Source: Caulobacterales bacterium
GTDB lineage: Bacteria; Pseudomonadota; Alphaproteobacteria; Caulobacterales; Caulobacteraceae
Length of the DNA stretch: 64,000 nt
Reading direction: 5' to 3'
Assembly: GCA_019510435.1 (NCBI GenBank)
Contig: JAEKKJ010000023.1
Span: 1 to 64,000 of the forward strand
Shown: positions 43,442 through 52,647 of the stretch, one piece after another
Layout of the letters: each line of letters opens with the position of its first letter
How positions within the stretch are numbered: the stretch's first letter is position 1
Notes under the pieces: generated by a model
What the model was told of the DNA's origin: nothing
Database searches by the model: none
What the model saw: the letters and a program-made list of their open reading frames with translations, nothing else
Translations under genes and position numbers: made by a program

Positions 43442-44107
43442 ATGCTGACACTCCTGGGCGTGGCCGCCGTGGTCGTCGGCTTTGCCGCCCGGCTCAATCC
43501 GCTGCTGGTGGTGGTGGGCGCGGCCTTCATCACCGGCCTGGCCGCGGGCCGCTCGCCGGTGGAGGTGCTGGAGACCTTCGGCAAGGCGTTCAACGACAAC
43601 CGCTTCGTCAGCGCCGTCTACCTCGTCCTCCCCGTGGTGGGCGTGGTCGAGCGAGCCGGCCTGCGCGAGCGGGCGCGCGACCTGATCGCGCGCTTCCGCG
43701 GCCTCTCCGCCGGCCGCTTCCTGATCGGCTATCTGGTGTTCCGCCAGCTCACCGCCGCCCTCGGGCTGACCTCCATCGCCGGACCCACCCAGAGTGTCCG
43801 CCCCATGATCGCACCCATGGCCGAGGCGGCGCTGGAGCGCGACGCCGGGCCCCTGGACGCGGCCCAGCGCCAGCGCATCAAGGCCCTGGCCGCGGCCACC
43901 GACAACATGGGCCTCCTGTTCGGCGAGGACATCTTCATCGCCATCGGCTCCATCCTGCTGATGGTGGGCTTCCTGGCCACGGCCGGCATCACCCTCGACC
44001 CGATCCAGCTCTCGGTCTGGGCCATCCCCACAGCCCTCGTGGCCTTCCTGATCCATGCCGGCCGGCTGCTGCTGTTCGACCGCGCCAGCCGCAGGCCCCG
44101 GCCATGA
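43442..44107 (+). CDS. DUF969 family membrane protein
   Basis: A 221-residue protein with several hydrophobic helices (about 3-20, 22-40, 60-80, 95-115, 155-180 and 185-205). Loops such as GLTSIAGPTQSVRPMIAPMAEAA and DNMGLLFGEDIFIAIGSILLM are typical of the DUF969 half of a two-part permease. The ATG at 43442 gives the expected start; the stop overlaps the DUF979 start as ATGA. Substrate not known; other members are annotated as parts of carboxylate- or peptide-type transporters without proof. Confidence 0.85.
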   Translation: MLTLLGVAAVVVGFAARLNPLLVVVGAAFITGLAAGRSPVEVLETFGKAFNDNRFVSAVYLVLPVVGVVERAGLRERARDLIARFRGLSAGRFLIGYLVFRQLTAALGLTSIAGPTQSVRPMIAPMAEAALERDAGPLDAAQRQRIKALAAATDNMGLLFGEDIFIAIGSILLMVGFLATAGITLDPIQLSVWAIPTALVAFLIHAGRLLLFDRASRRPRP

Positions 44108-45060
44108 TCAAGCTCGCCGTCGTCTACGACCTGGCCGGCGTCGTCTTCGCCACCTTCGCAGTGCTGAGCGCCGGCGACCGGGCCAACCCCAGGCGCTACG
44201 GCAACACCGCCTTCTGGGGCCTGGTGGCGCTGAGCTTCCTGGCGGGCGACCGGTTGGGCAACCTGGGCAACGGGATCCTGGTGCTCGGCCTCGCCCTCAT
44301 CGCCGGGCTGGGCGGCCTCGGGCGCAGCGACCCGCCCACCACCTCGCCGCAAGAGCGGCAGGCTCTGGCCCAGCGCTTCGGCGATCGCCTGTTCATCCCG
44401 GCCCTGACCCTGCCGCTGGTGGTGGCCTTCGGCGTGCTGGTGCTGAAGCCGCTACAGGTCCACGGCGGGCCGCTGCTGGACCCCAAGCAGGCGACCCTGA
44501 TCTCCCTGGCCCTGGCGGCCGTCATCGCCACCGCCGTCGGCCTCATCCTCCTGCGCCAGCCGTGGATCGCCCCGCTGCAGGAAGGCCGGCGGCTGATGGA
44601 CACCGTCGGCTGGGCGGCGCTGCTGCCGCAGTTCCTGGCCGCCCTCGGCGCGATCTTCGCCCTGGCCGGGGTCGGCGACGTGATCGGCCGCCTGGTCACC
44701 GCCTGGATCCCGATGGACGCCCTGCCGGTGGCCGTCGCCGTCTACTGCCTGGGCATGGCCGCCTTCACCCTGATCATGGGCAACGCCTTCGCCGCCTTCC
44801 CGGTGATGACCGCAGGCATCGCCCTGCCGATCCTCGTGCACCGCTTTGGCGGCAACCCCGCCATCGTCGCCTCCATCGGCATGCTGTCGGGCTTCTGCGG
44901 CACGCTCTCGACGCCGCTGGCGGCCAACTTCAACCTGGTGCCGGCGGCGCTGCTGGACCTGCCGGACCGCTACGCGGTCATCAAGGCCCAGATCCCCAGC
45001 GCGATCCCGCTCCTGATCGCCAACATGGTGCTGATGTATGTCCTCGCCTTCCCCCATTGA
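44104..45060 (+). CDS. DUF979 family membrane protein
   Basis: A 318-residue polytopic membrane protein with about nine hydrophobic segments. The loop LIMGNAFAAFPVMTAGIALPILV and GFCGTLSTPLAANFNLVPAALLDLPD resemble conserved re-entrant loops of ion-coupled transporters. DUF969 and DUF979 are found as a pair and probably form one permease. The last 23 nt overlap the start of the DUF2891 gene. Confidence 0.86.
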   Translation: MIKLAVVYDLAGVVFATFAVLSAGDRANPRRYGNTAFWGLVALSFLAGDRLGNLGNGILVLGLALIAGLGGLGRSDPPTTSPQERQALAQRFGDRLFIPALTLPLVVAFGVLVLKPLQVHGGPLLDPKQATLISLALAAVIATAVGLILLRQPWIAPLQEGRRLMDTVGWAALLPQFLAALGAIFALAGVGDVIGRLVTAWIPMDALPVAVAVYCLGMAAFTLIMGNAFAAFPVMTAGIALPILVHRFGGNPAIVASIGMLSGFCGTLSTPLAANFNLVPAALLDLPDRYAVIKAQIPSAIPLLIANMVLMYVLAFPH

Positions 45061-46048
45061 GCCGCCGGACCGCCTCACGCCGCAGCTGGCCTCGCAGTTC
45101 GCCCGCATCGCCTTGGGACACGTCGCCCGCGAGTACCCCAACAAGCTGGACCATGTGCTGGACGGCCCCGCCGACGCCCGCGGCCCGCGCGAGCTGCACC
45201 CGATCTTCTTCGGCAGCTTCGACTGGCACTCCTGCGTCCACGGCTACTGGCTGCTGGCCAGCCTGCTGCGTCTCGAGCCCGGGACGCCGGAGGCGCCGGC
45301 CATCCGCGCCCTGTTCGATGCGGCCTTCACGGCGGAGAAGGTGGCGGCGGAGGTCACGTACCTGGCCCGCCCCTCTGCGCGGGGCTTCGAGCGCCCCTAC
45401 GGCTGGGCCTGGCTGCTCAAGCTGCAGGCGGAGCTCCTAAGGCATGACGCACCTTGGGCGGCGACGCAGCAGCCCCTCGCGAATGCGTTCGAGCGCCGGT
45501 TCCTGGAATTCCTGCCCAAGGCGACCTACCCCATCCGGACCGGCGTCCACTCCTCGACCGCCTTCGCGCTGCGCCTGGCCGCCGACTATCCCTCGGCGGC
45601 GCTGGCGGCGGCCGCCCGAGATCGCGCGCTGACCTGGTACGGCCAGGATCGCGACGCCAACGCCTGGGAGCCGTCGCTGGACGACTTCCTGTCGCCGACG
45701 CTGATGACGGCGGCGCTCATGGCCCGCATCGACGCTGAGGGCTTCCCAGCCTGGTTCGCCGCCTACCTGCCCCGCGCCGCCGACCGGACGCCGGCCAGCC
45801 TCTTCACGCCGGCGGTCTCCCCGGACCGCAGCGACGGCAAGATGGCCCACCTGGACGGCGTGAACCTCTCGCGCGCCTGGTGCTGGCGCGAAGTCGCCGC
45901 TGCGCTGCCTTCAGACCACTCCGTGCGCGCGGTTGCGGAAGGCTCGGCGCGTGAGCATCTCGCCGCCAGCCTGCCCCACGTGGCCGGCGACTACATGGGC
46001 GAGCACTGGCTGGCCTCCTTCGCCCTCCTGGCGCTGACGGTAGGTTAG
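45038..46048 (+). CDS. DUF2891 family protein
   Basis: A 336-residue soluble helical protein without a signal. Conserved motifs include FFGSFDWHSCVHGYWLLASLLR (about 58-79), ERPYGWAWLLKLQAEL (about 119-134), HSSTAFALRLA (about 176) and HLDGVNLSRAWCW (about 275-287). The tryptophan/histidine-rich, toroid-like pattern resembles alpha/alpha-barrel glycosidase-type folds, which is only an impression. Its overlap with the DUF979 gene links it to the permease, so it may act on the imported compound. Confidence 0.86.
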   Translation: MSSPSPIEPPDRLTPQLASQFARIALGHVAREYPNKLDHVLDGPADARGPRELHPIFFGSFDWHSCVHGYWLLASLLRLEPGTPEAPAIRALFDAAFTAEKVAAEVTYLARPSARGFERPYGWAWLLKLQAELLRHDAPWAATQQPLANAFERRFLEFLPKATYPIRTGVHSSTAFALRLAADYPSAALAAAARDRALTWYGQDRDANAWEPSLDDFLSPTLMTAALMARIDAEGFPAWFAAYLPRAADRTPASLFTPAVSPDRSDGKMAHLDGVNLSRAWCWREVAAALPSDHSVRAVAEGSAREHLAASLPHVAGDYMGEHWLASFALLALTVG

Positions 46049-46083
46049 GAGAATCCCAAAACTCTTTGGATACACTTAAAGTT

Positions 46084-46212
46084 CGTCATGGCCGAGCTTG
46101 TTCCGGCCACCCATGCGCACCCGCAACACAGGGGGGTCAGCGGTGGCCACGCTGCGTTTCCCCAACCGGACATCGGTGTTCATGGGTCACCGGGACAAAC
46201 CCGGTGATGACG
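46084..46212. repeat. palindromic intergenic repeat, family C
   Basis: The left arm at 46084-46115 (cgtcatggccgagcttgttc, then cacccatg) and the right arm at 46181-46212 (catgggtcaccgggac, then ggtgatgacg) are imperfect inverted copies about 65 nt apart. They lie between the converging DUF2891 and monooxygenase genes. Only one copy is present in this window. Confidence 0.7.
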
Positions 46213-46256
46213 AGGGAGAGAGATGAGGGGTACGGGCAACGAGCCTTTCGCCCGCC

Positions 46257-48182
46257 CTAAGCCACCGGCTCGCGCTCGCGCTCCAGGACGAAGTCGTCGG
46301 GGTTCGGGGCGAGGGTGGCGCGCCAGTAGTCGATGAGGCCGAAGGGCCAGTTCTGGCTGACGCGGCCGAAGCTGTTCTTGTACCAGCTGGAGACGTTGGG
46401 CGACCCCCAGGCCCAGCCGGCGTTGGCTTCGTCCACCCGGCGGTTGAAGTCGTCGAACACCGCCTGCTTCGGCTCCATCGCCTGCGCGCCGGTCTCGGCC
46501 AGCAGCTTCACCGCACCTACGATGTAGCGCACCGCGCACTCCGAGAAGAAGATGATCGAGCCGTTGACCACGATGTTGGTGTTGGGCCCGTAGATCATGA
46601 AGAAGTTGGGGAAGCCCGGCAGGGTCATGCCCAGATAGGCCCGCGCATCGCCGCCCCAGGTGTCGTGCAGGTCGCGCCCGCCCCGGCCCTTGACCTTCAG
46701 GAACGACAGGAAGTTCGAGGCCTGGAAGCCGGTGCCGTAGATCAGGACGTCGAACTCGCGCTCCTGGCCGTCGGCGGTGACCACGCCCTTGGGCGTGATC
46801 TTCGCCACCTTGTCGGTGACCAACTCCACGTTCGGCCGCTTCAGGGCCCCCAGCCAGACGCCATTGTCCAGCACCGCCCGCTTGCCGCCGATCGGATACT
46901 GCGGCGTCACCTTGTCCAGGAGGTCGGGCCGGTCGGCGAGCTGGGCCTGGTACGAGGCCACCGCCATCTCGCGCAGCATGGCGTTGTCCGGCCCCACGGC
47001 CGTGGGCGGGCCGTTCCAGGTCGGGTCGGTCTTGACCATGGGCAGGAAGCCCTCGGTGGTCATCCAGAACAGCCAGAACCGGTACCATTTGTCGTAGAAC
47101 GGCACGTGCTCCAGGGTCCACTTCATCCCCTCCGGCACGTCCTCGTGGTAGTGCGGCACGGGCAGGCCCCAGGGCGGATTGCGCTGGAAGACCGTCAGGT
47201 GCGCCACCTGCGGCGCGATCTCCGGCACGAACTGATAGGCCGAGGCGCCGGTGCCGATCACCCCCACCCGCTTGCCGGCCAGCTCCACGTCGTGGCGCCA
47301 CTCGGCAGAGTGGAACGCGGGCCCGGCGAAGCTGGCCAGGCCCTCGATGTCGGGCATGCGCGGCTGGTTCAGCTGGCCCACGGCGGTGACGACGGCGCGC
47401 GCCTCCACGGTCTCCGTCTTGCCGTCCTTGCCCTTCAGCTGGGCGCGCCAGACGCCCTTGGCCTCGTCCCAGGTCAGGCTCTCGACCAGGGTCTCGAAAC
47501 GGATGTGCGTCTTCAGGTCGTACTTGGCGGCGATGCCGCGGAAATACTCCAGCAGCACCGGTTGCGGCGAGAAGTGCTGCGGCCACTCGTGGCTGGGCTC
47601 GAAGGAGTAGCTGTACATGTGGTTGGAGTTGTCGACCCGGCAGCCGGGATAGGAGTTCTCGAACCAGGTGCCGCCCACGTCGGGGTTCTTGTCGACGATC
47701 TCGAACGGCACGCCCGCCTGGCTGAGGCGGATGCCGGTCAAGAGGCCCGACATGCCGGCGCCGATCACCAGCACGTTCAGCTTGCGGGCGGCCTCCTTCA
47801 GCCGCGGCGTGTCGAAGTGGGGCTCCTTGGTCGAACGGCCCTTCAGCACCAGCTCGTCCACCAGGAAGTCGACATATTGCTCGGGGATCGGCGCGCCGCC
47901 CACGAAGTCCATCTGCTTGCGCAGCACGTCCAGCGGCGGGTTCGGCATCTGCAGGGGCTTGCCGGCGAGGTATTCGGCGATGGCGGCGGCGGCCTGCTTG
48001 CGGATCTTGGCCTGTTCCTCCTCCGGCAGGCCCGGATCGCCGCGCGACAGGGGGTTGTAGACCGGCGTCCATTCCGGCTTCAGCCAGCCCAAGTCCCCGG
48101 TCATCTGCACCAGGGCCGTCATCAGGGCCGGCAGGTGCGCATCCTTCAGGACAGCCTCGAGGTCGGCGGGGACGTCAGCCAT
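46257..48182 (-). CDS. flavin-containing monooxygenase, Baeyer-Villiger type
   Basis: About 641 residues. An N-terminal helical extension of about 130 residues precedes the FAD motif VLVIGAGMSGLLTGIRLS (near 137). The Baeyer-Villiger fingerprint FAGPAFHSAEWRHD (near 267) and the NADPH motif VGVIGTGASAYQFVPEI follow. Such enzymes insert oxygen next to a ketone to give an ester or lactone. I chose the ATG at 48182 (MADVPADLEAVL), preceded by GGCAGGAAA; an ATG ten codons upstream at 48212 is also possible. An aldo/keto reductase and an esterase gene follow upstream on the same strand, which would suit ketone-to-ester-to-alcohol chemistry. Confidence 0.88.
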   Translation of the reverse strand: MADVPADLEAVLKDAHLPALMTALVQMTGDLGWLKPEWTPVYNPLSRGDPGLPEEEQAKIRKQAAAAIAEYLAGKPLQMPNPPLDVLRKQMDFVGGAPIPEQYVDFLVDELVLKGRSTKEPHFDTPRLKEAARKLNVLVIGAGMSGLLTGIRLSQAGVPFEIVDKNPDVGGTWFENSYPGCRVDNSNHMYSYSFEPSHEWPQHFSPQPVLLEYFRGIAAKYDLKTHIRFETLVESLTWDEAKGVWRAQLKGKDGKTETVEARAVVTAVGQLNQPRMPDIEGLASFAGPAFHSAEWRHDVELAGKRVGVIGTGASAYQFVPEIAPQVAHLTVFQRNPPWGLPVPHYHEDVPEGMKWTLEHVPFYDKWYRFWLFWMTTEGFLPMVKTDPTWNGPPTAVGPDNAMLREMAVASYQAQLADRPDLLDKVTPQYPIGGKRAVLDNGVWLGALKRPNVELVTDKVAKITPKGVVTADGQEREFDVLIYGTGFQASNFLSFLKVKGRGGRDLHDTWGGDARAYLGMTLPGFPNFFMIYGPNTNIVVNGSIIFFSECAVRYIVGAVKLLAETGAQAMEPKQAVFDDFNRRVDEANAGWAWGSPNVSSWYKNSFGRVSQNWPFGLIDYWRATLAPNPDDFVLEREREPVA

Positions 48183-48256
48183 GGGTTTCCTGCCTAGGTT
48201 ATCGTTGTTCATTTCCCTTGAGCATGACTCCGGCCGCGGGCCGGTGGAAGCCGTTC

Positions 48257-48268
48257 CGTGACGTCACG
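48257..48268. promoter_or_regulatory. 12-bp perfect palindrome, possible operator
   Basis: cgtgacgtcacg is a perfect palindrome overlapping the stop of the aldo/keto reductase gene and lying about 75 nt upstream of the monooxygenase start. It could be a binding site for a dimeric repressor controlling the monooxygenase. No regulator gene is adjacent. Confidence 0.3.
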
Positions 48269-49184
48269 AACCGGCGCGCTGCGCGGCGTGGATGCGGGCC
48301 AGGACGCCCGGCTCCAACCGCAGGCTTGAGGCGGCTAGGTTCTCGCGCAGGTGCTCGGGCCGCGTGGCCCCGAAGACCGCCGCGTTCACGTGAGGATTGG
48401 CCAGGACATAGGCCAGGGCGGCTTGCGAGCCTGTCATGTCCGGCAGGCGGTGCAGGAAGCCGAAGCGGCGCCCGCGGGCCAGCTCCTGGCGGTGGTGGGC
48501 CAGGGCGCGGGCGGCGTACCACAGGTCCTGCGGCCCCTTCAGCCGCGCCAGCAGCGGGCGAGTGTGGCCCATGGCCAGGGGCATGCCGGCCAGGACGCCC
48601 TTGCCCGCCGCCGCGGCGCGCGCGATCAGCGGCTCGCGCTCGGGCCGCAGGACATTGTAGTCCACCATCACGACGTCGATCTGCGGCAGCCCCACGGCGT
48701 GCTCCACCACCGCCGGATCGAAGCTGTTCAAGCCGACGGCCCGCACCAACCCCCTCGCCTTCAGGCCGTCCAGCGCGGCCAGCATCTCGTCGGTGAGCTC
48801 GGACGCCGCGGGTCCGTGCAGCTGCAGTAGGCTGAGGACCTCCAGGCCCAGATTGCGCAGGCTGGCCTCGGCGCTGGCCACGATGGCGGCGGGGCGCATG
48901 TCTCGCCCGATCCGACCGCCGCCCGCGTGGAAGGTCCCGGCCTTGGTGGCGATCACCAGGCGCGAGATGTCGCGCCCCGCCAGCGCCCGGCCCAGCCGCG
49001 GCTCGGCCTCGCCCGCCGAATAGCTGGCGCCCGTGTCGAAGAGGGTGACGCCGGCATCGATCGCCTCATGCACCAGGCTGAGCGCCGTGGCCTCGTCGAA
49101 GCGCGGCTTGCCCCACCAGCTGGCGCAGCCGAAGCCCAGTTCGGAGACCGAGAGCCCGGTGCGGCCCAGCGCCCGATAGCGCAT
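48264..49184 (-). CDS. aldo/keto reductase
   Basis: A 306-residue TIM-barrel NADPH-dependent oxidoreductase. The catalytic tetrad can be placed: Asp and Tyr in LFDTGASYSAGEAE (about 46-60), Lys in LVIATKAGTF and His in SLLQLHGPAA. The cofactor end is AAVFGATRPEHLRENLAAS. It is close to the D-threo-aldose 1-dehydrogenase-like group. The ATG at 49184 matches the family start MRYRALGRTGLSVSELGFG; it lies 2 nt after the stop of the esterase gene. Confidence 0.9.
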   Translation of the reverse strand: MRYRALGRTGLSVSELGFGCASWWGKPRFDEATALSLVHEAIDAGVTLFDTGASYSAGEAEPRLGRALAGRDISRLVIATKAGTFHAGGGRIGRDMRPAAIVASAEASLRNLGLEVLSLLQLHGPAASELTDEMLAALDGLKARGLVRAVGLNSFDPAVVEHAVGLPQIDVVMVDYNVLRPEREPLIARAAAAGKGVLAGMPLAMGHTRPLLARLKGPQDLWYAARALAHHRQELARGRRFGFLHRLPDMTGSQAALAYVLANPHVNAAVFGATRPEHLRENLAASSLRLEPGVLARIHAAQRAGS

Positions 49185-49186
49185 GC

Positions 49187-50074
49187 TCAGCGCAGCCGGG
49201 CCATTTCGCGGCCGACCACTCCGGCGACCACCTGCCAGGCGGCGGTGGTCGGGATCATCACGTCGAAGTGCCCCGCGTCCGGAATGGCGATCACGTCGGC
49301 GGAGTCGCCGGCCTTGCGCATGCGCTGCACGTAGGCCCAGCCCGTGAACGGCGGCATCACGTGGTCGAAGGCGCCCGAGATCATCACCACGCGCGCGCCG
49401 CTGGGCAGCAGCTCGGCCGGCGAGGTGTCGGCATAGGCGTCGGGCCGGGTCGCCAGGCCAATGACCTGCGGGATCGGCTCGGGTCCACAGGCGCCGCCGA
49501 AGACGCTGGCCTGGCCCTTCAGGTCGCCGATGCCGCCCAGGCTGACCACGGCGCGGATCGGCAAGGGGTCGGCGCGCCACAGCGGACTGGAGCGCGGCAG
49601 CCGCGCCCGCGACGCCGCCCATAGCGCCAGGTGCCCGCCAGCCGAGTGGCCCAGCGCCAGCACGCGGCGGGTGTCCAGCTGGTACTTCGGCCCCTCGGTG
49701 CGCAGACGGTCCACCGCCTCGGCCACGTCGAGGAAGGTGCCGGGATAGCCCGCGCCGGGCTCGCCCAGCTTGCGGTACTCGACATTCCAGACCGCGTAGC
49801 CGCGCCGGGCGAGGTCCGCCGCCACGCCGCTGCTCTCCGCAAGGCCGCGGTATTCGGCCAGGTAGCAACCGCCGTGGATCAGGATCACCACGGGGTGCGG
49901 CCCGCGCGTCTTCGGCAGGAACAGGTCCACCACCTGCGCCGGCGCCGGTCCATAGGCGATGCGCGCGTCCGCCTTCACCTGCGGCTGGGACATGTAGGCC
50001 TGCACGGTCGCAGGCTCCGCCTGGGCCGCGCTCGCGGTGAAGGCGCCTAGCACGGCGGCCAGCCAGCGCCTCAT
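49187..50074 (-). CDS. secreted alpha/beta hydrolase, carboxylesterase-like
   Basis: A 295-residue protein with a signal peptide (MRRWLAAVLGAFTASAAQA). PVVILIHGGCYLAEY is the oxyanion HGG motif, VLALGHSAGGHLALWAA holds the catalytic serine, and IPDAGHFDVMIP the histidine. This HGG-plus-GxSxG pattern is that of BD-FAE/kynurenine-formamidase-like esterases. Its ATG overlaps the stop of the beta-propeller gene as ATGA. Confidence 0.88.
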   Translation of the reverse strand: MRRWLAAVLGAFTASAAQAEPATVQAYMSQPQVKADARIAYGPAPAQVVDLFLPKTRGPHPVVILIHGGCYLAEYRGLAESSGVAADLARRGYAVWNVEYRKLGEPGAGYPGTFLDVAEAVDRLRTEGPKYQLDTRRVLALGHSAGGHLALWAASRARLPRSSPLWRADPLPIRAVVSLGGIGDLKGQASVFGGACGPEPIPQVIGLATRPDAYADTSPAELLPSGARVVMISGAFDHVMPPFTGWAYVQRMRKAGDSADVIAIPDAGHFDVMIPTTAAWQVVAGVVGREMARLR

Positions 50075-51069
50075 GGAGCCATCACCACCATCACCACGCT
50101 GCCCGGCTTGATCGGCGCACGGCCGCCGGGTGTGGCGGGCGGGCCATAGTCGGCGGCCGGCAGGTAGACGCGGCCGCTCTTGGGGTCCAGGGCCGCGGTC
50201 CGCGCGCCCACCTGGGTCGGCACGGCCCCGAGCGGCTTCACACCCTTGGCGCTGTCCTCGAACACCCAGAGGTCGCCCGAGCGGCCACACGGCACCAGCG
50301 CGCGGTGGCGCACCGGGTCATAGAGCGCCGTGTCGGGCCCCTTGCCGATGGCCAGGCTGCCGGCCGACTTCAGGGTCGTCGCGTCGGTGAGGATGGCCAC
50401 GCCGTTGGCGCAGGCCGACAGCACCCGGTGCGAGAGCGCCAGGTAGGCGATGCCCGTCGGCCCATCGCACCCGGCCAGGGCTACGTGCTTGGCCGTGCGG
50501 CCCTTGATGTCCAGCACCACCAGCTCGTTCTTGTCCTCGACGTTCAGGAACACCCGGCCCTTGCCGTCGGCCGCCGCCAGCTCCAGCGAGCCGCCGACCT
50601 CGATCTTGCCGACCGCCGCGTGGGTCTTGGGATCGATGAGGGTCACCTCGCCGCTGCGGGCGTTCATCACCAGGGCCAGGCCGCTGGCCGGGTCCAGCAG
50701 GGCCGCGTCCGGGCTCTTGCCGGTCGGGATCGCCGCGACCTGCGCCCCCGACTTGGCGTCGAAGATCCGCGCCATATCGGTCCCGCCGTCGGTCAGCAGC
50801 ACCTCGGCCCCGCCGTTGATGGCGACCGCCGCATGGCCGCGGGTGGCGGGCGCAAGCTTGCTGACCTGGTTCGAGGCCACGTCCAGCGCATCCAGCGCGT
50901 CGGTCCGCGCCAGATAGACCCGCCCCGTCGCCGCATCGAAGCTCGCCAGGTCCCAGCCGCCATCCGGCAGCGCGACCTTGGCCTCCAGGTGGTAGCCGGG
51001 CGCGGGGGCTGGCGCGAACGCGGTGAGCAGCAGACCGGCTGCGGCCAAGACGATTGCAGCAAACCTCAT
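50071..51069 (-). CDS. secreted YncE-like beta-propeller protein
   Basis: A 332-residue protein with a signal peptide (MRFAAIVLAAAGLLLTAFA) and repeated blades such as WDLASFDAATGRVYLA, SPDAALLDPASGLALVMNA, and DTALYDPVRHRALVPC, each about 40-45 residues. YncE-type propellers act as periplasmic scaffolds or binding proteins, with no known catalytic site. It is the first gene of a minus-strand operon with the esterase and probably the reductase. tRNA-Val lies 40 bp upstream. Confidence 0.85.
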   Translation of the reverse strand: MRFAAIVLAAAGLLLTAFAPAPAPGYHLEAKVALPDGGWDLASFDAATGRVYLARTDALDALDVASNQVSKLAPATRGHAAVAINGGAEVLLTDGGTDMARIFDAKSGAQVAAIPTGKSPDAALLDPASGLALVMNARSGEVTLIDPKTHAAVGKIEVGGSLELAAADGKGRVFLNVEDKNELVVLDIKGRTAKHVALAGCDGPTGIAYLALSHRVLSACANGVAILTDATTLKSAGSLAIGKGPDTALYDPVRHRALVPCGRSGDLWVFEDSAKGVKPLGAVPTQVGARTAALDPKSGRVYLPAADYGPPATPGGRAPIKPGSVVMVVMAP

Positions 51070-51109
51070 ACGCGCTCCTCGCGCTCGATGCGCCGCCTGG
51101 CGCGAAGGC

Positions 51110-51186
51110 TGGTGGGCGGCGAGGGGTTCGAACCCCCGACCCCCTGGGTGTAAACCAGGTGCTCTGACCAGCTGAGCTAGCCGCCC
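51110..51186 (-). tRNA. tRNA-Val (UAC)
   Basis: A 77-nt tRNA on the minus strand with encoded CCA. The acceptor arms are GGGCGGC and GCCGCCC, the D-arm reads TAGCTCAGCTGGTCAGAGCA, the anticodon loop TTTACAC lies between CCTGG and CCAGG (anticodon UAC), and the T-loop is GGTTCGAACCC. Confidence 0.97.
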
Positions 51187-51221
51187 GCTTTGCGGTTTTA
51201 GTGCAACCGCCCCCCCGACCG

Positions 51222-52622
51222 CTAGGCCGGTTGGGCCGCTGCTGCTCCGGCTGTGTTCTCGTGGCTCAGCAGCCGCGCGAAGACCCGCCCGACCAGCAGG
51301 AACACTACGCCGGCAGCGGCCGCGATGCCGGCGTGCATCAGCCAGAACTGGGTGGCGGGCATCTTCTCGAGCAGGCCGCCCAGGATGCCGACGGTCTGGT
51401 TTCCGGCGAAGAGGTGCAGGTAGTAGACGCCGATGATTGTTGCCCCCAGGGCCTTCGGGGCCGCCCGCGCATAGAGCGCCAGCGACACCGGCAGCATGTT
51501 GGCGAAGGCGATCGAGTTCAGCACGTGGAAGGCCACGCACCACAGGATGTTGACCTTGGTCCCCGTCGCGGCGGCCACGGCCGAGCCGGCCGCCAGGCAC
51601 AGCACGCCCGCCACGGAGATGAAGGTCCCGATGGTCAGCTTGCCGATCTCGTCCGGCTCCTTGAAGCGCTTCGCCCAGACGCGCCAGAAGATCACCATGC
51701 CGGCGAGGAAGGAGACCGAGGCCACGCTGTCCAGGGTGATCAGCCAGGTGGTGGGCACCCTCTGGCCGGCGAAGGTCAGGTTCACCTGGGTGTCGGCCCA
51801 GACCAGGTAGGCGTTGAAGATCTGCTGGTTGCACAGCACCGAGGCCGTGAGCACCGGGATCAGCAGCAGAAGCAGGATCACCGTGCGGCGCTCGTTCGCC
51901 GTGAGCCGCACCCGCGCGGCCTTGTCGACACGCTTGACGGGCGCCTCGGGCGGCAGATAGCGGCGGCCGAAGAGGTAGATGGCGAGCGCGATCAGCATGC
52001 CGACGCCGGCCACGCCGAACCCGTAGTGCCAGCCCACCTTCTCGCCCAGCGTACCCGCGATCAGCGGCGCGGCGATCACGCCGGCGTTGATGCCCAGGTA
52101 GAAGATCTGGAAGGCGTCGGCCCGGCGCAGGTCGCCCTCGCCGTAGAGCGACCCCACCTGGCCGGCGATATTGCCCTTGAAGCAGCCGGTGCCGAGCACC
52201 AGGCACAGCAGGGCCAGCAGGAACGAGACGTCGAAGGCCATCAGGAAGTGGCCGGCGGCCATCAGCAGCGCCCCGATGACGATGGTGCGGGTCTTGCCCA
52301 GCAGCCGGTCGGCCAGCAGACCGCCCAGGATCGGGGTCAGGTAGACCAGGCTCGTGTAGAGCCCAAAGATCGCCGACGACAGCGCCTGGGTGGAGACCCC
52401 CGGCCGATAGACCGCCTGGATGAAGGCGTGGAACGCGGAAAAGCCCGCGATCTGCTCCACGTGGGGCGTCAGCAGCAGCTGCTTGGTCATGTAGAGCACC
52501 AGCAGCGACTGCATCCCGTAGTACGAGAACCGCTCCCAGGCCTCGGTGAAGGCCAGGTAGCCCAGCGCCCGAGGATGGCCAAAGAAGGCCGTATCGCCGC
52601 TGTCCGCGGTCTTTGTCGTCAT
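51222..52622 (-). CDS. POT/PTR2-family oligopeptide:proton symporter
   Basis: A 466-residue major-facilitator protein with 12-14 hydrophobic helices. The PTR2 signatures are TEAWERFSYYGMQSLLVLYM (E-x-x-E-R-F-x-Y-Y near 30) and FYLGINAGVIAAPLIAG near 150. It would import di- and tripeptides with protons. GGAG is 6 nt before the ATG at 52622. It is probably in the same transcript as the GDT1 gene upstream, 25 bp away. Confidence 0.9.
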   Translation of the reverse strand: MTTKTADSGDTAFFGHPRALGYLAFTEAWERFSYYGMQSLLVLYMTKQLLLTPHVEQIAGFSAFHAFIQAVYRPGVSTQALSSAIFGLYTSLVYLTPILGGLLADRLLGKTRTIVIGALLMAAGHFLMAFDVSFLLALLCLVLGTGCFKGNIAGQVGSLYGEGDLRRADAFQIFYLGINAGVIAAPLIAGTLGEKVGWHYGFGVAGVGMLIALAIYLFGRRYLPPEAPVKRVDKAARVRLTANERRTVILLLLLIPVLTASVLCNQQIFNAYLVWADTQVNLTFAGQRVPTTWLITLDSVASVSFLAGMVIFWRVWAKRFKEPDEIGKLTIGTFISVAGVLCLAAGSAVAAATGTKVNILWCVAFHVLNSIAFANMLPVSLALYARAAPKALGATIIGVYYLHLFAGNQTVGILGGLLEKMPATQFWLMHAGIAAAAGVVFLLVGRVFARLLSHENTAGAAAAQPA

Positions 52623-52647
52623 AAGATTCTCCAAACCCCGGCCGACC

